Position numbers and translations under genes: made by a program. Shown here piece after piece: positions 49,619 to 59,549 of a stretch of 64,000 bases of DNA. The notes under the pieces were generated by a model. That model saw only the letters and a list, made by a program, of their open reading frames with translations. It was not told where the DNA came from and made no database searches. Every line of letters starts with the position of its first letter. Position 1 is the first letter of the stretch. Origin of the DNA: Mannheimia granulomatis (lineage in GTDB: Bacteria; Pseudomonadota; Gammaproteobacteria; Enterobacterales; Pasteurellaceae). The stretch spans positions 1,434,501 through 1,498,500 of the forward strand of contig NZ_CP016614.1 in assembly GCF_013377255.1 (NCBI RefSeq), in the 5' to 3' direction.

Positions 49619-51001
49619 ATGAATAGCTACCTGCTTAAGCTAAAACCGAGTACCGCAGTGTTATTGTCTATTATCACTGTTTTTATTTTAGGGGTAACCA
49701 TGATCAAACTAGGTTGGGTTCCTCAAATTTCTATTTTATTGGTTGTCATTACCTTATTACTTTTCGGCTTAGTCAATAAAATTCCTTTTAAAGATATGCA
49801 AGAAGGTATGGCTAAAGGCTTAATGTCGGGCATTGGCGCTATTTATTTATTCTTTTTCATCGGGTTATTAGTTTCTGCATTAATGATGTCCGGCGCAATT
49901 CCAACTTTAATGTATTACGGCTTAACCAGTATTTCACCTGAATTTTTCTATATCTCAGCTTTTGCATTAAGCTCTATTACAGGTGTTGCATTAGGGAGTA
50001 GTTTAACTACAACAGCTACTATCGGCGTTGCCTTTATTGGAATGGGTTCAGCTTTCGGAGCTGATCCTGCAATTGTTGCCGGTGCCGTAGTATCAGGGGC
50101 ATTCTTTGGCGATAAAATGTCACCACTTTCAGATACCACAGCTATCGCAGCTTCAACGGTAAGTATTGATATGTTTGCGCATATCCGCAACATGATGTAC
50201 ACCACTATTCCTGCATGGATCTTAACTGCTATTTTCCTTTGGTTATTGACCGAACCTGCTGATGTATACGATTTCGCTAATATTGAAAACTTAAAAACGA
50301 ATTTACAAGCCACTGGGTTAATTCATGGTTATTCATTACTACCTTTCGCCACCTTAATTTTAATGGCGATAAAACGTGTAAATTCAATCTATATTATCGT
50401 TACTACTGTTGTATTATCACTTATTATTACTTACACACATAGCTCTCCTAGCCTAGAACAACTCGGTTCTTACTTTTTCACAGGATACAAACCTGCAGAA
50501 AACTTAAACTTAGGTGAAGTTGCCTCACTCATTTCTCGTGGTGGCATTAGCAGCATGTTCTTTACCATCAGTATTGTGGTATTAGCACTAAGTTTAGGTG
50601 GATTATTGCAAGCTCTTGGCGTATTACCGGCTTTACTCGAAGGTATCAAAGGTTTCTTAACCAGTACAGGGCGAGTTACGCTTGTAGTAGCAAGCACTGC
50701 GGTGGGAATTAATGTCTTAATCGGAGAACAATATTTGAGCCTATTATTATCAGGCAATACTTTCCGCTCCACTTACGAACGTTTAGGCTTAGAGCCGAAA
50801 AACCTCTCACGTACTTTAGAAGATGCAGGTACAGTAATCAACCCTCTGGTGCCATGGAGCGTTTGTGGTGTATTTATCAGTAGCGTACTCAATGTCTCTG
50901 TAATTGATTATTTGCCTTATGCTTTCTTCTGCTATCTCTGCTTAATCCTAACCCTTATCTTTGGATTTACCGGTGTAACTATCAGCAAAAAAGCAAACTA
51001 A
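49619..51001 (+). CDS. NhaC-family Na+/H+ (or organic acid) antiporter
   Basis: A 460-residue membrane protein with about 11-12 spans. The block GAVVSGAFFGDKMSPLSDTTAIAAS is the NhaC signature; LGSSLTTTATIGVAF and a C-terminal PLVPWSVCGVFIS are also family-like. NhaC members exchange Na+ for H+, and some (MleN) exchange malate for lactate, so the ion/solute pair is open. The RBS is TTAGGAG, with a possible TATAAT at 49564-49569. It is downstream of the flavoprotein and closed by a terminator. Confidence 0.85.
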   Translation: MNSYLLKLKPSTAVLLSIITVFILGVTMIKLGWVPQISILLVVITLLLFGLVNKIPFKDMQEGMAKGLMSGIGAIYLFFFIGLLVSALMMSGAIPTLMYYGLTSISPEFFYISAFALSSITGVALGSSLTTTATIGVAFIGMGSAFGADPAIVAGAVVSGAFFGDKMSPLSDTTAIAASTVSIDMFAHIRNMMYTTIPAWILTAIFLWLLTEPADVYDFANIENLKTNLQATGLIHGYSLLPFATLILMAIKRVNSIYIIVTTVVLSLIITYTHSSPSLEQLGSYFFTGYKPAENLNLGEVASLISRGGISSMFFTISIVVLALSLGGLLQALGVLPALLEGIKGFLTSTGRVTLVVASTAVGINVLIGEQYLSLLLSGNTFRSTYERLGLEPKNLSRTLEDAGTVINPLVPWSVCGVFISSVLNVSVIDYLPYAFFCYLCLILTLIFGFTGVTISKKAN

Positions 51002-51006
51002 CTCAT

Positions 51007-51041
51007 AAAAAAATGCCTACAGATTTGTAGGCATTTTTTAT
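51007..51041. terminator. Bidirectional terminator between the nhaC-like gene and dxr
   Basis: AAAAAATGCCTACA and TGTAGGCATTTTTT form a 14-bp stem with a short loop; A-run and T-run on both sides. Confidence 0.88.
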
Positions 51042-51055
51042 CTCTGCGTTTAAAA

Positions 51056-52246
51056 TTATAGCTGCATCACCGCTTGTTTAGCCAATTCTCTTGCCAACTT
51101 ATCAATATGTAGCACATCGGCAATTTCTTTAACTTGAATTGGTGCGATATTTTCAACTACAGTCCGGTTTATGTTCACAATATCAATAAAACGAATTTGT
51201 TCATGTAAAAATGCCTCAACCGCAATTTCATTTGCCGCATTCATTGCAGTTGTTGCATACTGCCCTTCGGCAAAGGCTTGAATAGCTAATTTTAAGTTCG
51301 GATAACGAGAAAAATCCGGTTCAATAAAAGTCAATTCTTTTAACTTAAAGAAATCTAATGGCGCCACACCAGCATCAATACGATTTGGATATGCCATTGT
51401 GTGAGCAATTGGAGTACACATATCCGGATTTCCCATTTGAGCAATCACTGAACCATCAATATAACGTACCATCGAGTGAATAATAGATTGTGGATGGATA
51501 ATAATTTCCATCTCATCGGCACTAGCATTGAACAACCAACGAGCTTCGATATATTCTAAGCCTTTGTTCATCATCGTTGCCGAATCTACCGAAATCTTTT
51601 TACCCATAGACCAATTTGGATGAGCCACCGCTTGAGCCGGGGTAATGTTCTCAAACTCAGTCAATGGCTTGGTTCTAAACGGCCCACCCGAACCGGTTAA
51701 GATAATTTTGCTCACCCCCAATTCAGATAACGGACAAAAACCAACTTTCTGTTGTGCTTCTGGTGGTAAGGCTTGGAAAATTGCATTATGTTCGCTATCG
51801 ACAGGCAGTAATTTTGCGCCGGACCGACTGGCCTCATCAATAAAAAGCTGACCACAAGTTACCAGCGATTCTTTATTTGCCAATAAAACCTTTTTACCCG
51901 CTTTAACAGCTGAAAGCGTCGGCAATAAACCGGCTGCGCCTACAATTGCCGCCATCACCATATCCACCTGTGGATGCGCAGAAAGATCACAAATCGCTTG
52001 TTGTCCGGCTAATACTTCTGTTTTTAGCTTTAATTTCGATAGCTCGCTTTTAAGTGCTAAAGCAGCATCTTCATCATCTAATGCTGCAAACTGAGGTTGA
52101 TATTGTTGACATTGTTCCGCCATCAACGCTACATTTCGTCCCCCTACTAAAGCAAAAACCTCATATTTTTCTTTATTTTTGTCTACAACCGATAAGGTAC
52201 TTTTCCCAATAGATCCGGTTGAGCCTAAAATCACTAATTTTTCCAT
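51056..52246 (-). CDS. dxr: 1-deoxy-D-xylulose 5-phosphate reductoisomerase
   Basis: Makes MEP from DXP, the committed step of the non-mevalonate isoprenoid pathway; target of fosmidomycin. The 396 residues start LVILGSTGSIGKSTLSVVDKN (NADPH site), then LLANKESLVTCG, LPVDSEHNAIFQ (metal ligands), and NWSMGKKISVDSATMMNKGLE. Length is normal. The ispC gene here lies downstream of relA, separated by 64 bases with one uptake signal (52268-52276). Confidence 0.96.
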   Translation of the reverse strand: MEKLVILGSTGSIGKSTLSVVDKNKEKYEVFALVGGRNVALMAEQCQQYQPQFAALDDEDAALALKSELSKLKLKTEVLAGQQAICDLSAHPQVDMVMAAIVGAAGLLPTLSAVKAGKKVLLANKESLVTCGQLFIDEASRSGAKLLPVDSEHNAIFQALPPEAQQKVGFCPLSELGVSKIILTGSGGPFRTKPLTEFENITPAQAVAHPNWSMGKKISVDSATMMNKGLEYIEARWLFNASADEMEIIIHPQSIIHSMVRYIDGSVIAQMGNPDMCTPIAHTMAYPNRIDAGVAPLDFFKLKELTFIEPDFSRYPNLKLAIQAFAEGQYATTAMNAANEIAVEAFLHEQIRFIDIVNINRTVVENIAPIQVKEIADVLHIDKLARELAKQAVMQL

Positions 52247-52310
52247 TATTGTTCTCTTTTTAATCCGACAAGCGGTCGTTTTTTATCAAATTTTTACAAA
52301 TTCCACGTGC

Positions 52311-54509
52311 TTAACTGGATAGACGTTTTGCCTCAATCACATCATCTAATTGGGCTACTCTGGCTAATAATTTATTTAAAATTTCTACATTATTGAGCTG
52401 AATTTCCATATCAATGGTAGCAATGCTACGTTTGACATCAGTACGGCTGGATACCCCAAGCACATTGACTTTCTCATTTGCCATGATTGCACTTACATCT
52501 CGTAATAAACCGTTACGGTCATTAGCAATTACGCGAATAGTCAAACTTAGTCCCGAAGCATAGCCTTCTCCCCAATCGGCTTCAACAACCCGCTCAGGGT
52601 TAATACTGAGCAACTCATATAGTTGTTCACAATCGGCTCGATGAATGGAGATTCCTCGCCCTTGAGTAATATAACCGACTATTTCATCGCCCGGAATCGG
52701 CTGACAACAGCGGGCAATGGAGTGCATTAAATTCCCTACACCTTCAACAATCACATAGCCTTTGCTTTGCTTTGGTTGATTACTGTTTTTGTTTACCTGC
52801 TTTAACACCGCTTCATCTTCTTGCTCAGCAGTTGGTTTGATTAATTTAGATTGCAGGTAGTGCATCAGTTGATTTAAGCGAATATCGCCACCACCAATGC
52901 CAGCATATAGATCATCAAACTGTTTGAGGTTGTAACGAGGTAAAGCGTATTCTTCAATCTGTTTAAGGGTAAAGCCATATTTCGCCATCTCTGCTTCAAG
53001 CGCTTCTTTACCAATTGGAATATGCTTTTCTCTATCTAATTTTTTAAACCAAGCGATGATTTTCGAGCGAGCCTTGCCTGTATTTACAAACCCCGCATTT
53101 GGATTGAGCCAATCTCGGCTTGGATTTGGTTGTTTTTGAGTGATGATCTCAACTTGATCACCCATTTGTAAATGGTAAGTAAAGGGTACAATTCGCCCGG
53201 CTACTTTTGCCCCAATACAACGATGTCCGATTTCACTATGAATCGCATAAGCAAAATCAAGTGGTGTGGCTTTTTGTGGTAAATCAATTACCTCACCTCT
53301 TGGCGTAAAGACATAAACACGATCATCAAATATTTGTGAACGCATTTCTGCCACCATATCACCGGAATCGGCAAGATCATTTTGCCATTCAAGTAATTTA
53401 CGTAACCAAACAATTTTTTCCTCATAACCCGAACGCCCTGCTGTCGCCCCTTCTTTATACTTCCAGTGAGCAGCGACACCAAGCTCTGCATCATCGTGCA
53501 TTTGTTGAGTACGAATTTGGACTTCAATCGCTTTATCTCCCTCACCTAACACAACAGTATGCAGAGATTGATAGCCGTTCGGTTTCGGGTTTGCGATATA
53601 ATCATCAAAATGTTCCGGCAGATGTTGGTATTTGGTATGAATAATACCCAAAGCGGTATAACAATCTTCCAAGGTAGGAACAATGACGCGGACCGCACGA
53701 ATATCAAATAACTGATTGAACTTCAAACTCTTTTTCTGCATTTTTTTCCAAATGCTGTAAATATGCTTCGGACGGCCGTAAATCTGCACGCTCTCAATTT
53801 CAGGCGATAAACAAGCGGTCAAATCTGCCACAAAATTTGCAATATAGCGTTCACGATCTAATCTGCGTTCAGCTAAATCAAATTTGGCAATTTGGGTATA
53901 AGAGACAGGGTGAAGAATACGGAAGCAATAATCTTCCAGCTCCCATTTAAGCTGACCAATGCCTAAACGGTTAGCAAGGGGGGCATAAACATGTGAACAC
54001 TCTTTAGCAGCTAGAACCGTATCTTCTTCCGAGTGGTGGCGACCTTCACGCAAATAGGCGATCCGCTCGGCTAATTTGATAACCACACAGCGGAAATCAT
54101 CAACCATTGCAAGCAACATTCGACGAATATTATCAATTTGCAGATCCGAGACATTGTTAGCACTTAATTGGCGAATATTCTCCATTTCGAGAACACCTTT
54201 CACCAAATTCTTAATTTGATTGCTAAAATCGTCTTTTAATTGAACCAAATCAATAATATTGTGCTTAACGAGAGGAAATAGTAAGGCTGCAACGAGGCTG
54301 TCATCATCCATATTCAGTCCGTGTAGCACCTCCACCATTTCGATGCCATACCACATCAAACTATAATCGGTATCCAGCTTTTCTTGAGCATACAACCAAG
54401 CCTGTTGAATTTTTTCAAAGGTAACCGGCGACATATTCAAGCTCTCACTCCAACTCGCCAATTCAAAATTATTCGGGTCAAGTTGGTGGGAATAACGAAT
54501 TGCAACCAT
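52311..54509 (-). CDS. relA: GTP pyrophosphokinase RelA
   Basis: Ribosome-bound (p)ppGpp synthetase of the stringent response. 732 residues. The N-terminal HD region lacks the HD catalytic pair (FPLVKHNIIDL), as in RelA rather than SpoT. The synthetase region has GRPKHIYSIWKKMQKK, FDIRAVRVIVP, DYIANPKPNGYQSLHTVV and EVQIRTQQMHDDAELGVAAHW with the RelA-type acidic motif. TGS (VYVFTPRGEVIDLP), zinc-finger (CCQPIPGDEIVGY) and ACT domains follow. Contains an uptake signal at 53811-53819. Confidence 0.95.
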   Translation of the reverse strand: MVAIRYSHQLDPNNFELASWSESLNMSPVTFEKIQQAWLYAQEKLDTDYSLMWYGIEMVEVLHGLNMDDDSLVAALLFPLVKHNIIDLVQLKDDFSNQIKNLVKGVLEMENIRQLSANNVSDLQIDNIRRMLLAMVDDFRCVVIKLAERIAYLREGRHHSEEDTVLAAKECSHVYAPLANRLGIGQLKWELEDYCFRILHPVSYTQIAKFDLAERRLDRERYIANFVADLTACLSPEIESVQIYGRPKHIYSIWKKMQKKSLKFNQLFDIRAVRVIVPTLEDCYTALGIIHTKYQHLPEHFDDYIANPKPNGYQSLHTVVLGEGDKAIEVQIRTQQMHDDAELGVAAHWKYKEGATAGRSGYEEKIVWLRKLLEWQNDLADSGDMVAEMRSQIFDDRVYVFTPRGEVIDLPQKATPLDFAYAIHSEIGHRCIGAKVAGRIVPFTYHLQMGDQVEIITQKQPNPSRDWLNPNAGFVNTGKARSKIIAWFKKLDREKHIPIGKEALEAEMAKYGFTLKQIEEYALPRYNLKQFDDLYAGIGGGDIRLNQLMHYLQSKLIKPTAEQEDEAVLKQVNKNSNQPKQSKGYVIVEGVGNLMHSIARCCQPIPGDEIVGYITQGRGISIHRADCEQLYELLSINPERVVEADWGEGYASGLSLTIRVIANDRNGLLRDVSAIMANEKVNVLGVSSRTDVKRSIATIDMEIQLNNVEILNKLLARVAQLDDVIEAKRLSS

Positions 54510-54693
54510 TCAGCCTCCTTGTAAAATTTCACGAAAAAATAACCGCTTGTAACAGCTCGGAATGAAGGCTAATTATACGTGGAATTTCAAAAAAAATTTA
54601 CCCTTTTATGAAAATTTAATGCCAACCTTGAAATCACATTACTCATTAAGAGGTAATAACATTGTGATAAATCAAACCTATTGGCACAATCAT

Positions 54694-54722
54694 TTGCACA
54701 GAGTTACGCTCTTGATTACAAT
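54694..54722 (+). promoter_or_regulatory. Probable hemA promoter
   Basis: TTGCAC (54694-54699) and TACAAT (54717-54722) with an exact 17-base spacer lie about 48 bases before the hemA ATG. The 260-base gap between relA and hemA also holds an ACCGCTTGT uptake core at about 54541; no gene is called in it. Confidence 0.6.
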
Positions 54723-54769
54723 ATTGGCGTTTTTATTTTTAAATCGAATATTTACGCTTGTGAGTAGTA

Positions 54770-56077
54770 ATGACAATTTTAGCCTTAGGTATTAATCATA
54801 AAACCGCCTCTGTCGGATTGAGGGAAAAAGTCGCGTTTGTAGATAACAAACGTGAGCTGGCTCTTGAGCAAATCCAACAAAACGGCTTAGCTGATAGTGT
54901 TGTTATTCTTTCAACTTGCAATCGTACCGAACTCTATTTTCATCAACCAAATATTTCGCCTCAAGAAAACAGCCTTGAAAATATTCAATGGCGTGAACAA
55001 TGCTTACGATGGTTTGCGCATATCCATCAGCTAAATGAAGCCGAACTGCAGGAATGTCTATATTTCAAGCAGAACCTAGAAGCGGCTAACCATCTTATGA
55101 AAGTAGCAAGTGGTTTAGATTCGCTGATTTTAGGTGAACCGCAAATTCTCGGGCAAGTTAAGCAAGCTTATCAATATAGCGAAAATTTCTATCAACAACA
55201 TCAGCGGACTATTTCTACTAAACTTTCCCGCTTATTCCAACGGACTTTTGCCACTGCAAAACGAGTGCGTTCTGAAACAGAAATCGGTAGTCAAGCAGTA
55301 TCGGTTGCTTATGCTGCTTGTGGCTTGGCTCGCCAAATTTTTGATAATTTCAGTAAATTGCGTTTCTTGCTTGTTGGAGCCGGTGAAACCATTGAACTGG
55401 TCGCTCGCTATTTAATCCAACACGGTGCCCAAAATATTATGGTAGCTAACCGTACTCATATTCGAGCAGAAATGTTGGCGGAAAAATTAAATTCACCCTT
55501 GCAAATTATCTCCCTCAGTGCATTACAATTGGGCTTAAACCAGGCAGACGTAGTCATTAGCTCTACCGGCAGTCCTGATACCTTAATTACCCAAGAGATG
55601 GTAAGTATTGCCCAAAAACAGCGTCAATTTGACCCATTGCTACTCATTGATATTGCCGTACCACGTGATATTGATGAGAAAGCCGGAGAGTTAGACGGTG
55701 TCTATGCTTACAGCGTAGATGATTTGCAAAATATTATTCAGCGTAATATGGCCCAGCGAGAGGAAGCCGCTAAACAAGCAGCAGAGATTGTTAAAGAAGA
55801 GAGCAAAGCTTTTTTTGAATGGCTTAAACAGCAACAATCGAGCGATTTAATCAAACGCTACCGCCAAGATGCAGAACAAATCCGTCAAGAATTGCTGGAA
55901 AAAGCACTGCAAGCAATAAGCCAAGGACAGGATAGCGAAAAAGTACTACATGAGTTAAGTTATAAACTGACTAACCAACTTTTACATGCTCCCACTCAGG
56001 CCTTACAAGCGATGGCAAAAAATGGGAACTCCACTGGCTTGCAAAGTTTCTCAAAAGCCCTAAGATTTGAAAATTGA
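54770..56077 (+). CDS. hemA: Glutamyl-tRNA reductase
   Basis: Reduces glutamyl-tRNA to glutamate semialdehyde, the first committed step of tetrapyrrole synthesis by the C5 pathway. The 435 residues start MTILALGINHKTASVGLREK, carry the catalytic Cys in VILSTCNRTELY, SGLDSLILGEPQILGQVK, and the NADPH domain LLVGAGETIELVARYL. C-terminal dimerisation helices are present. The start overlaps a TAATG context. A hairpin follows the stop. Confidence 0.96.
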   Translation: MTILALGINHKTASVGLREKVAFVDNKRELALEQIQQNGLADSVVILSTCNRTELYFHQPNISPQENSLENIQWREQCLRWFAHIHQLNEAELQECLYFKQNLEAANHLMKVASGLDSLILGEPQILGQVKQAYQYSENFYQQHQRTISTKLSRLFQRTFATAKRVRSETEIGSQAVSVAYAACGLARQIFDNFSKLRFLLVGAGETIELVARYLIQHGAQNIMVANRTHIRAEMLAEKLNSPLQIISLSALQLGLNQADVVISSTGSPDTLITQEMVSIAQKQRQFDPLLLIDIAVPRDIDEKAGELDGVYAYSVDDLQNIIQRNMAQREEAAKQAAEIVKEESKAFFEWLKQQQSSDLIKRYRQDAEQIRQELLEKALQAISQGQDSEKVLHELSYKLTNQLLHAPTQALQAMAKNGNSTGLQSFSKALRFEN

Positions 56078-56082
56078 TAAAT

Positions 56083-56128
56083 AAAAAAATACCTTTAAAT
56101 AGGCAACTATTAAAGGTATTTATTTTTA
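56083..56128. terminator. Bidirectional terminator between hemA and the type I secretion genes
   Basis: AAATACCTTTAA-A-TAG pairs with CTATTAAAGGTATTT (56107-56121) with one bulged A and loop GCAA; an A-run on the left and TATTTTT on the right give termination in both directions. Confidence 0.8.
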
Positions 56129-56141
56129 ATCGTTTTTTAAG

Positions 56142-57374
56142 TTATCTTTCCTGTAAAGCCTGCTTCATTCTGGTGATCGGCTTAATTAAATATTGGAAAA
56201 TTGTTTTTTCACCGGTTTTGATATCCACAGTTGCCGTCATTCCGGGAGAAATATCTAATTTATTCCCTGCTTTATCAGTAATATAGCTGCCTGAAGTTTC
56301 TACTAAAACACGATAATAAGATTGCTCGGCATTTAATTTTAACTCACTTGGTCGTCTTTCATCTTGTAAGGTATCAGGACTAATTAAAATAACTTTCCCT
56401 TCTAATCCTCCATAAATTGAGTAATCGTAGGCACTTACTTTAATCAAAGCATCTTGTCCTGTGCGAATAAAAGCGACATCTTTAGGGCTAATATAGGCCT
56501 GAACAATCAACTTATCATCAAGCGGTACAATTTCTAGAATATCTTGCCCTGCTTGAACTACTCCACCAACAGTATTGATTCTAATATTTTTCACCACACC
56601 ACGTAACGGGGCTTTAATTTGCGATCTTTCTACAGGATCTGCCCGCATAACCATATTTTCACGCGCCTGTGCCAATTCTGATTCCGATTGAACTAATTCA
56701 TTACTTGCATCTGCAGCATATTTATTTTTTCGTTCGGTGATCTGCTGGGCAATATCCGAAGATTGGCGTTGCATTCTTAAGAGTTCAACTTCTGACATTA
56801 CTCCTTTTTTCACCATAGGTTGCACGATAGCAATCTCTTTATCTAATAACGCCTTGCTTTTAGATAAGCCGGCAATACTATCCTGCATTGCTCTGCGGCG
56901 AGCATTATAAGCGGCAAGCTCTCTTTCCTTCACTTCTTTGGCAATATCATCCGGAAATTTCAAGGCAATTCCATAAGCCTCTGCTTGTAAACGGCTAACT
57001 ATCGCCTCTAAGTTTTGTACTTTCGCTTCACTTTCGCGCAAAATTGCAGAACTACGGGTATCGTCTAAGGTAAGTAAGATTTGATCTTTTTCAACAATAT
57101 CTCCTTCTTTTACCTTCATTTCTCTGATAATACCCGGATCTAAACTCTGCACAATTTGCTCTCGGCTACTTGGAATCACGCTTCCCTGACCACGGGTAAC
57201 CTCTTCAAGCGGACTCAAATAAGCCCAAATGACAAATACTGCCAAAAAAATGGAAAAAAGAATAATGACCGCAAAAGATTTATGATGTTTTTCTACCTGC
57301 AATGCCGCATTTAAATCGTTAATCAGAGATAAATCCGACTTTTTCACTTTTTCAATTGAATGATTGTTACTCAT
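56142..57374 (-). CDS. HlyD-family type I secretion adaptor (LapC-like)
   Basis: Membrane fusion protein of a type I secretion system, 410 residues. One N-terminal membrane helix (about 38-58, FAVIILFSIFLAVFVIWAYL), then EEVTRGQGSVIPSSREQIVQSLDPGIIREMKVKEGDIVEK, the barrel-sandwich signature, a long alpha hairpin (residues about 100-230), and a C-terminal RAPLRGVVKNIRINTVGGVV-type lipoyl half with the HlyD ending. Its start overlaps the exporter stop. It bridges the ABC exporter and the TolC-like pore. Confidence 0.9.
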   Translation of the reverse strand: MSNNHSIEKVKKSDLSLINDLNAALQVEKHHKSFAVIILFSIFLAVFVIWAYLSPLEEVTRGQGSVIPSSREQIVQSLDPGIIREMKVKEGDIVEKDQILLTLDDTRSSAILRESEAKVQNLEAIVSRLQAEAYGIALKFPDDIAKEVKERELAAYNARRRAMQDSIAGLSKSKALLDKEIAIVQPMVKKGVMSEVELLRMQRQSSDIAQQITERKNKYAADASNELVQSESELAQARENMVMRADPVERSQIKAPLRGVVKNIRINTVGGVVQAGQDILEIVPLDDKLIVQAYISPKDVAFIRTGQDALIKVSAYDYSIYGGLEGKVILISPDTLQDERRPSELKLNAEQSYYRVLVETSGSYITDKAGNKLDISPGMTATVDIKTGEKTIFQYLIKPITRMKQALQER

Positions 57375-59536
57375 TATACTTCCTTAGGTTCTGTAGTAGC
57401 AGGTTCCTGTTTTTTAGCTTGTGGCTGTTTTTGTAAACGGGCTAAGATTTCATCTCTCGGGCCATCCATAACAATTTTGCCATTATCCATCACAATAATT
57501 CGATTAACCAACTTCAATACCTGAGGACGATGAGTCACCACCACCAAGGTTCTATTAGCCAACCAATGTGTCAATGCATTTAACACCATCTCTTCTGAAG
57601 ATTGATCTAAATCACTGGTAGGTTCATCTAACAAAACAACTTTTGGATCTTTAATTGTCATACGAGCTAACGCTATTAACTGTTTCTGCCCGCCGGATAA
57701 ACCCATGCCATTCTCTCCTAACGGCATATCCAGTCCTTTAGGGTGTTTTTGTATTAGAGGTAATAATCCAAAACGTTGTAAAGCCGAAATCAATACTCTA
57801 TCGTCAGATAAATTATCCATTCGAGCCATCTCAAGATTCTCACGTAAAGTACCTAAAAATAATCTCTCAGATTGTCCTAATAAAGCTACTTTACTACGCA
57901 AATAATTTGGATCGAGTTGGCGAATATCCACATCATCTAAACTCACACCGCCTTTTATCGGCTCATATAAACCTGAGGCCAGCTTAAGCAAAGTACTTTT
58001 TCCACTGCCGATTTTGCCTAAAATCGCCACTTTTTCACCCGCTTGTATGGTTAAATTTAGCTCGCTGACAACATCCGCAACCTCTTTATTGTATTGAAAA
58101 GAGACATTTTGGAATCCGATTTTACCAAATACTTGTTTAAGCGTGATATATTGACGGGCAACATCACGTTCAATCGGGCGTTCAATAATCGCATCAATAC
58201 CTTTTAATGCCAATTTTGCCTGCTGAAAACGAATAGCCAATGAAGCAATTTGCCCAACTGGTGATAACGCACGCCCGGAAAGTAACACTGATGCAATAAT
58301 TGCACCAATTGTAATACGATTAGCCTCTGATTCAGCATGTACCATATAGGCACCTAAGACCACTAAACAAACCGTATTAAGTTGCTGGATTTTCGTAGCA
58401 AAGCTCGTGACAAAGTTACTTAAATCCTTAACCTTAATCTGGGAAGCGGAAACTTTTGCCGTATAATTATCCCAACGCTGCTGAGCCCAATTTACTGCGT
58501 TGTTTGACTTAAGTGTTTCAATACCATCAAGTGCTTCAACAATCAAACCTTGACGCTGAGAAGATTCACGCATAGATTCATTTAGAAAGGCTGATAGTTT
58601 AGGTTGTACCGCAAAGCCGACTACTAAAACCAGCACAATCATTACCATTGGTACAAACGCCAAGATGCCGCCCACCAAATAAATCACAAAAATGAACAAA
58701 AATAGGAAAGGTAAATCCACCAATGCCAATAAGCTCGCACTGGTCATAAATTCGCGAACCGATTCAAATTCACGTAAATTATTGGCATAAGAGCCAGACG
58801 AAACCGGCTTATCAATTAACCGCAACGCCATTATTCGCCTAAATAGCGCCGAACTAATAATCAGATCCGCTTTCTTTCCTGCTACATCAGTTAAATGACC
58901 TCGAATTATTCTTGCGATAAACTCAAAGAAAATAGCGATTACTACCCCGATACTCAGCGCCCATAATGTTTCGTAAGTTTGATTTGGAATAACACGATCG
59001 TAAACATTCATTACATACAATGAACTAACCAAAGCCAAAAAATTAATAATAAAACTGGCAAGGATAACTTGATAATAATAGCTTTTAAAACGCCAAATCA
59101 CTTTCCAAAACCATGACTTAGGCATATGGTATTCAGGCAGTTCCGAACGCACATCAGATACCATTTTAGGCTTAATAAACCAGCAGTAGCCCAAATAATT
59201 TTCCTCCAATGTACGATGTTCTAAAATTTGCTCCCCATCACCAGATTGTCGAATGGTGTAACGTCGATCTAACCCTTTCCCTTCAATTTTAGTGATAACA
59301 ACCGCTTCTTCATTTTTTAAAATAGCCACAACAGGTACAGAAAGGCTGGGAATCTCTTGTAATGGACGAGCTGAAATCGAATTTTCAAACCCGTAACTAC
59401 GTAAAACTTCAACCACCGAATAAAAATTCACTTTATTAGAAGCACCCCTTACTACTTGAGCAGCCAATGCTTCTTGAGCAATCGGGTTACCATATATTTG
59501 GGTTACTAATGAAATATGTTCAATTACTGATTTCAT
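57374..59536 (-). CDS. Type I secretion ABC exporter (LapB-like, inactive C39 domain)
   Basis: Inner-membrane exporter, 720 residues. Residues 1-125 are a C39-peptidase-like domain without the catalytic Cys at its N-terminus, as in HlyB/LapB, so it should recognise rather than cut substrates. About six membrane spans occupy 165-430. The ATPase domain has Walker A GKIGSGKSTLLK, signature MGLSGGQKQLIALARM, Walker B VVLLDEPTSDLD. Overlaps the HlyD-like gene by one base. The sequence resembles exporters of large RTX adhesins or bacteriocin-like proteins more than RTX toxins. Confidence 0.9.
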   Translation of the reverse strand: MKSVIEHISLVTQIYGNPIAQEALAAQVVRGASNKVNFYSVVEVLRSYGFENSISARPLQEIPSLSVPVVAILKNEEAVVITKIEGKGLDRRYTIRQSGDGEQILEHRTLEENYLGYCWFIKPKMVSDVRSELPEYHMPKSWFWKVIWRFKSYYYQVILASFIINFLALVSSLYVMNVYDRVIPNQTYETLWALSIGVVIAIFFEFIARIIRGHLTDVAGKKADLIISSALFRRIMALRLIDKPVSSGSYANNLREFESVREFMTSASLLALVDLPFLFLFIFVIYLVGGILAFVPMVMIVLVLVVGFAVQPKLSAFLNESMRESSQRQGLIVEALDGIETLKSNNAVNWAQQRWDNYTAKVSASQIKVKDLSNFVTSFATKIQQLNTVCLVVLGAYMVHAESEANRITIGAIIASVLLSGRALSPVGQIASLAIRFQQAKLALKGIDAIIERPIERDVARQYITLKQVFGKIGFQNVSFQYNKEVADVVSELNLTIQAGEKVAILGKIGSGKSTLLKLASGLYEPIKGGVSLDDVDIRQLDPNYLRSKVALLGQSERLFLGTLRENLEMARMDNLSDDRVLISALQRFGLLPLIQKHPKGLDMPLGENGMGLSGGQKQLIALARMTIKDPKVVLLDEPTSDLDQSSEEMVLNALTHWLANRTLVVVTHRPQVLKLVNRIIVMDNGKIVMDGPRDEILARLQKQPQAKKQEPATTEPKEV

Positions 59537-59549
59537 TCTTTTTTACTCT

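Noticed and set aside
52311..54509. Assignment as SpoT.
   Set aside because: The HD hydrolase residues are missing and the synthetase carries the RelA-type acidic motif, so RelA is the better call.
54562..54795. A 77-codon frame in the relA-hemA gap.
   Set aside because: It overlaps the hemA start and the hemA promoter, has no RBS and reads as low-complexity basic sequence.
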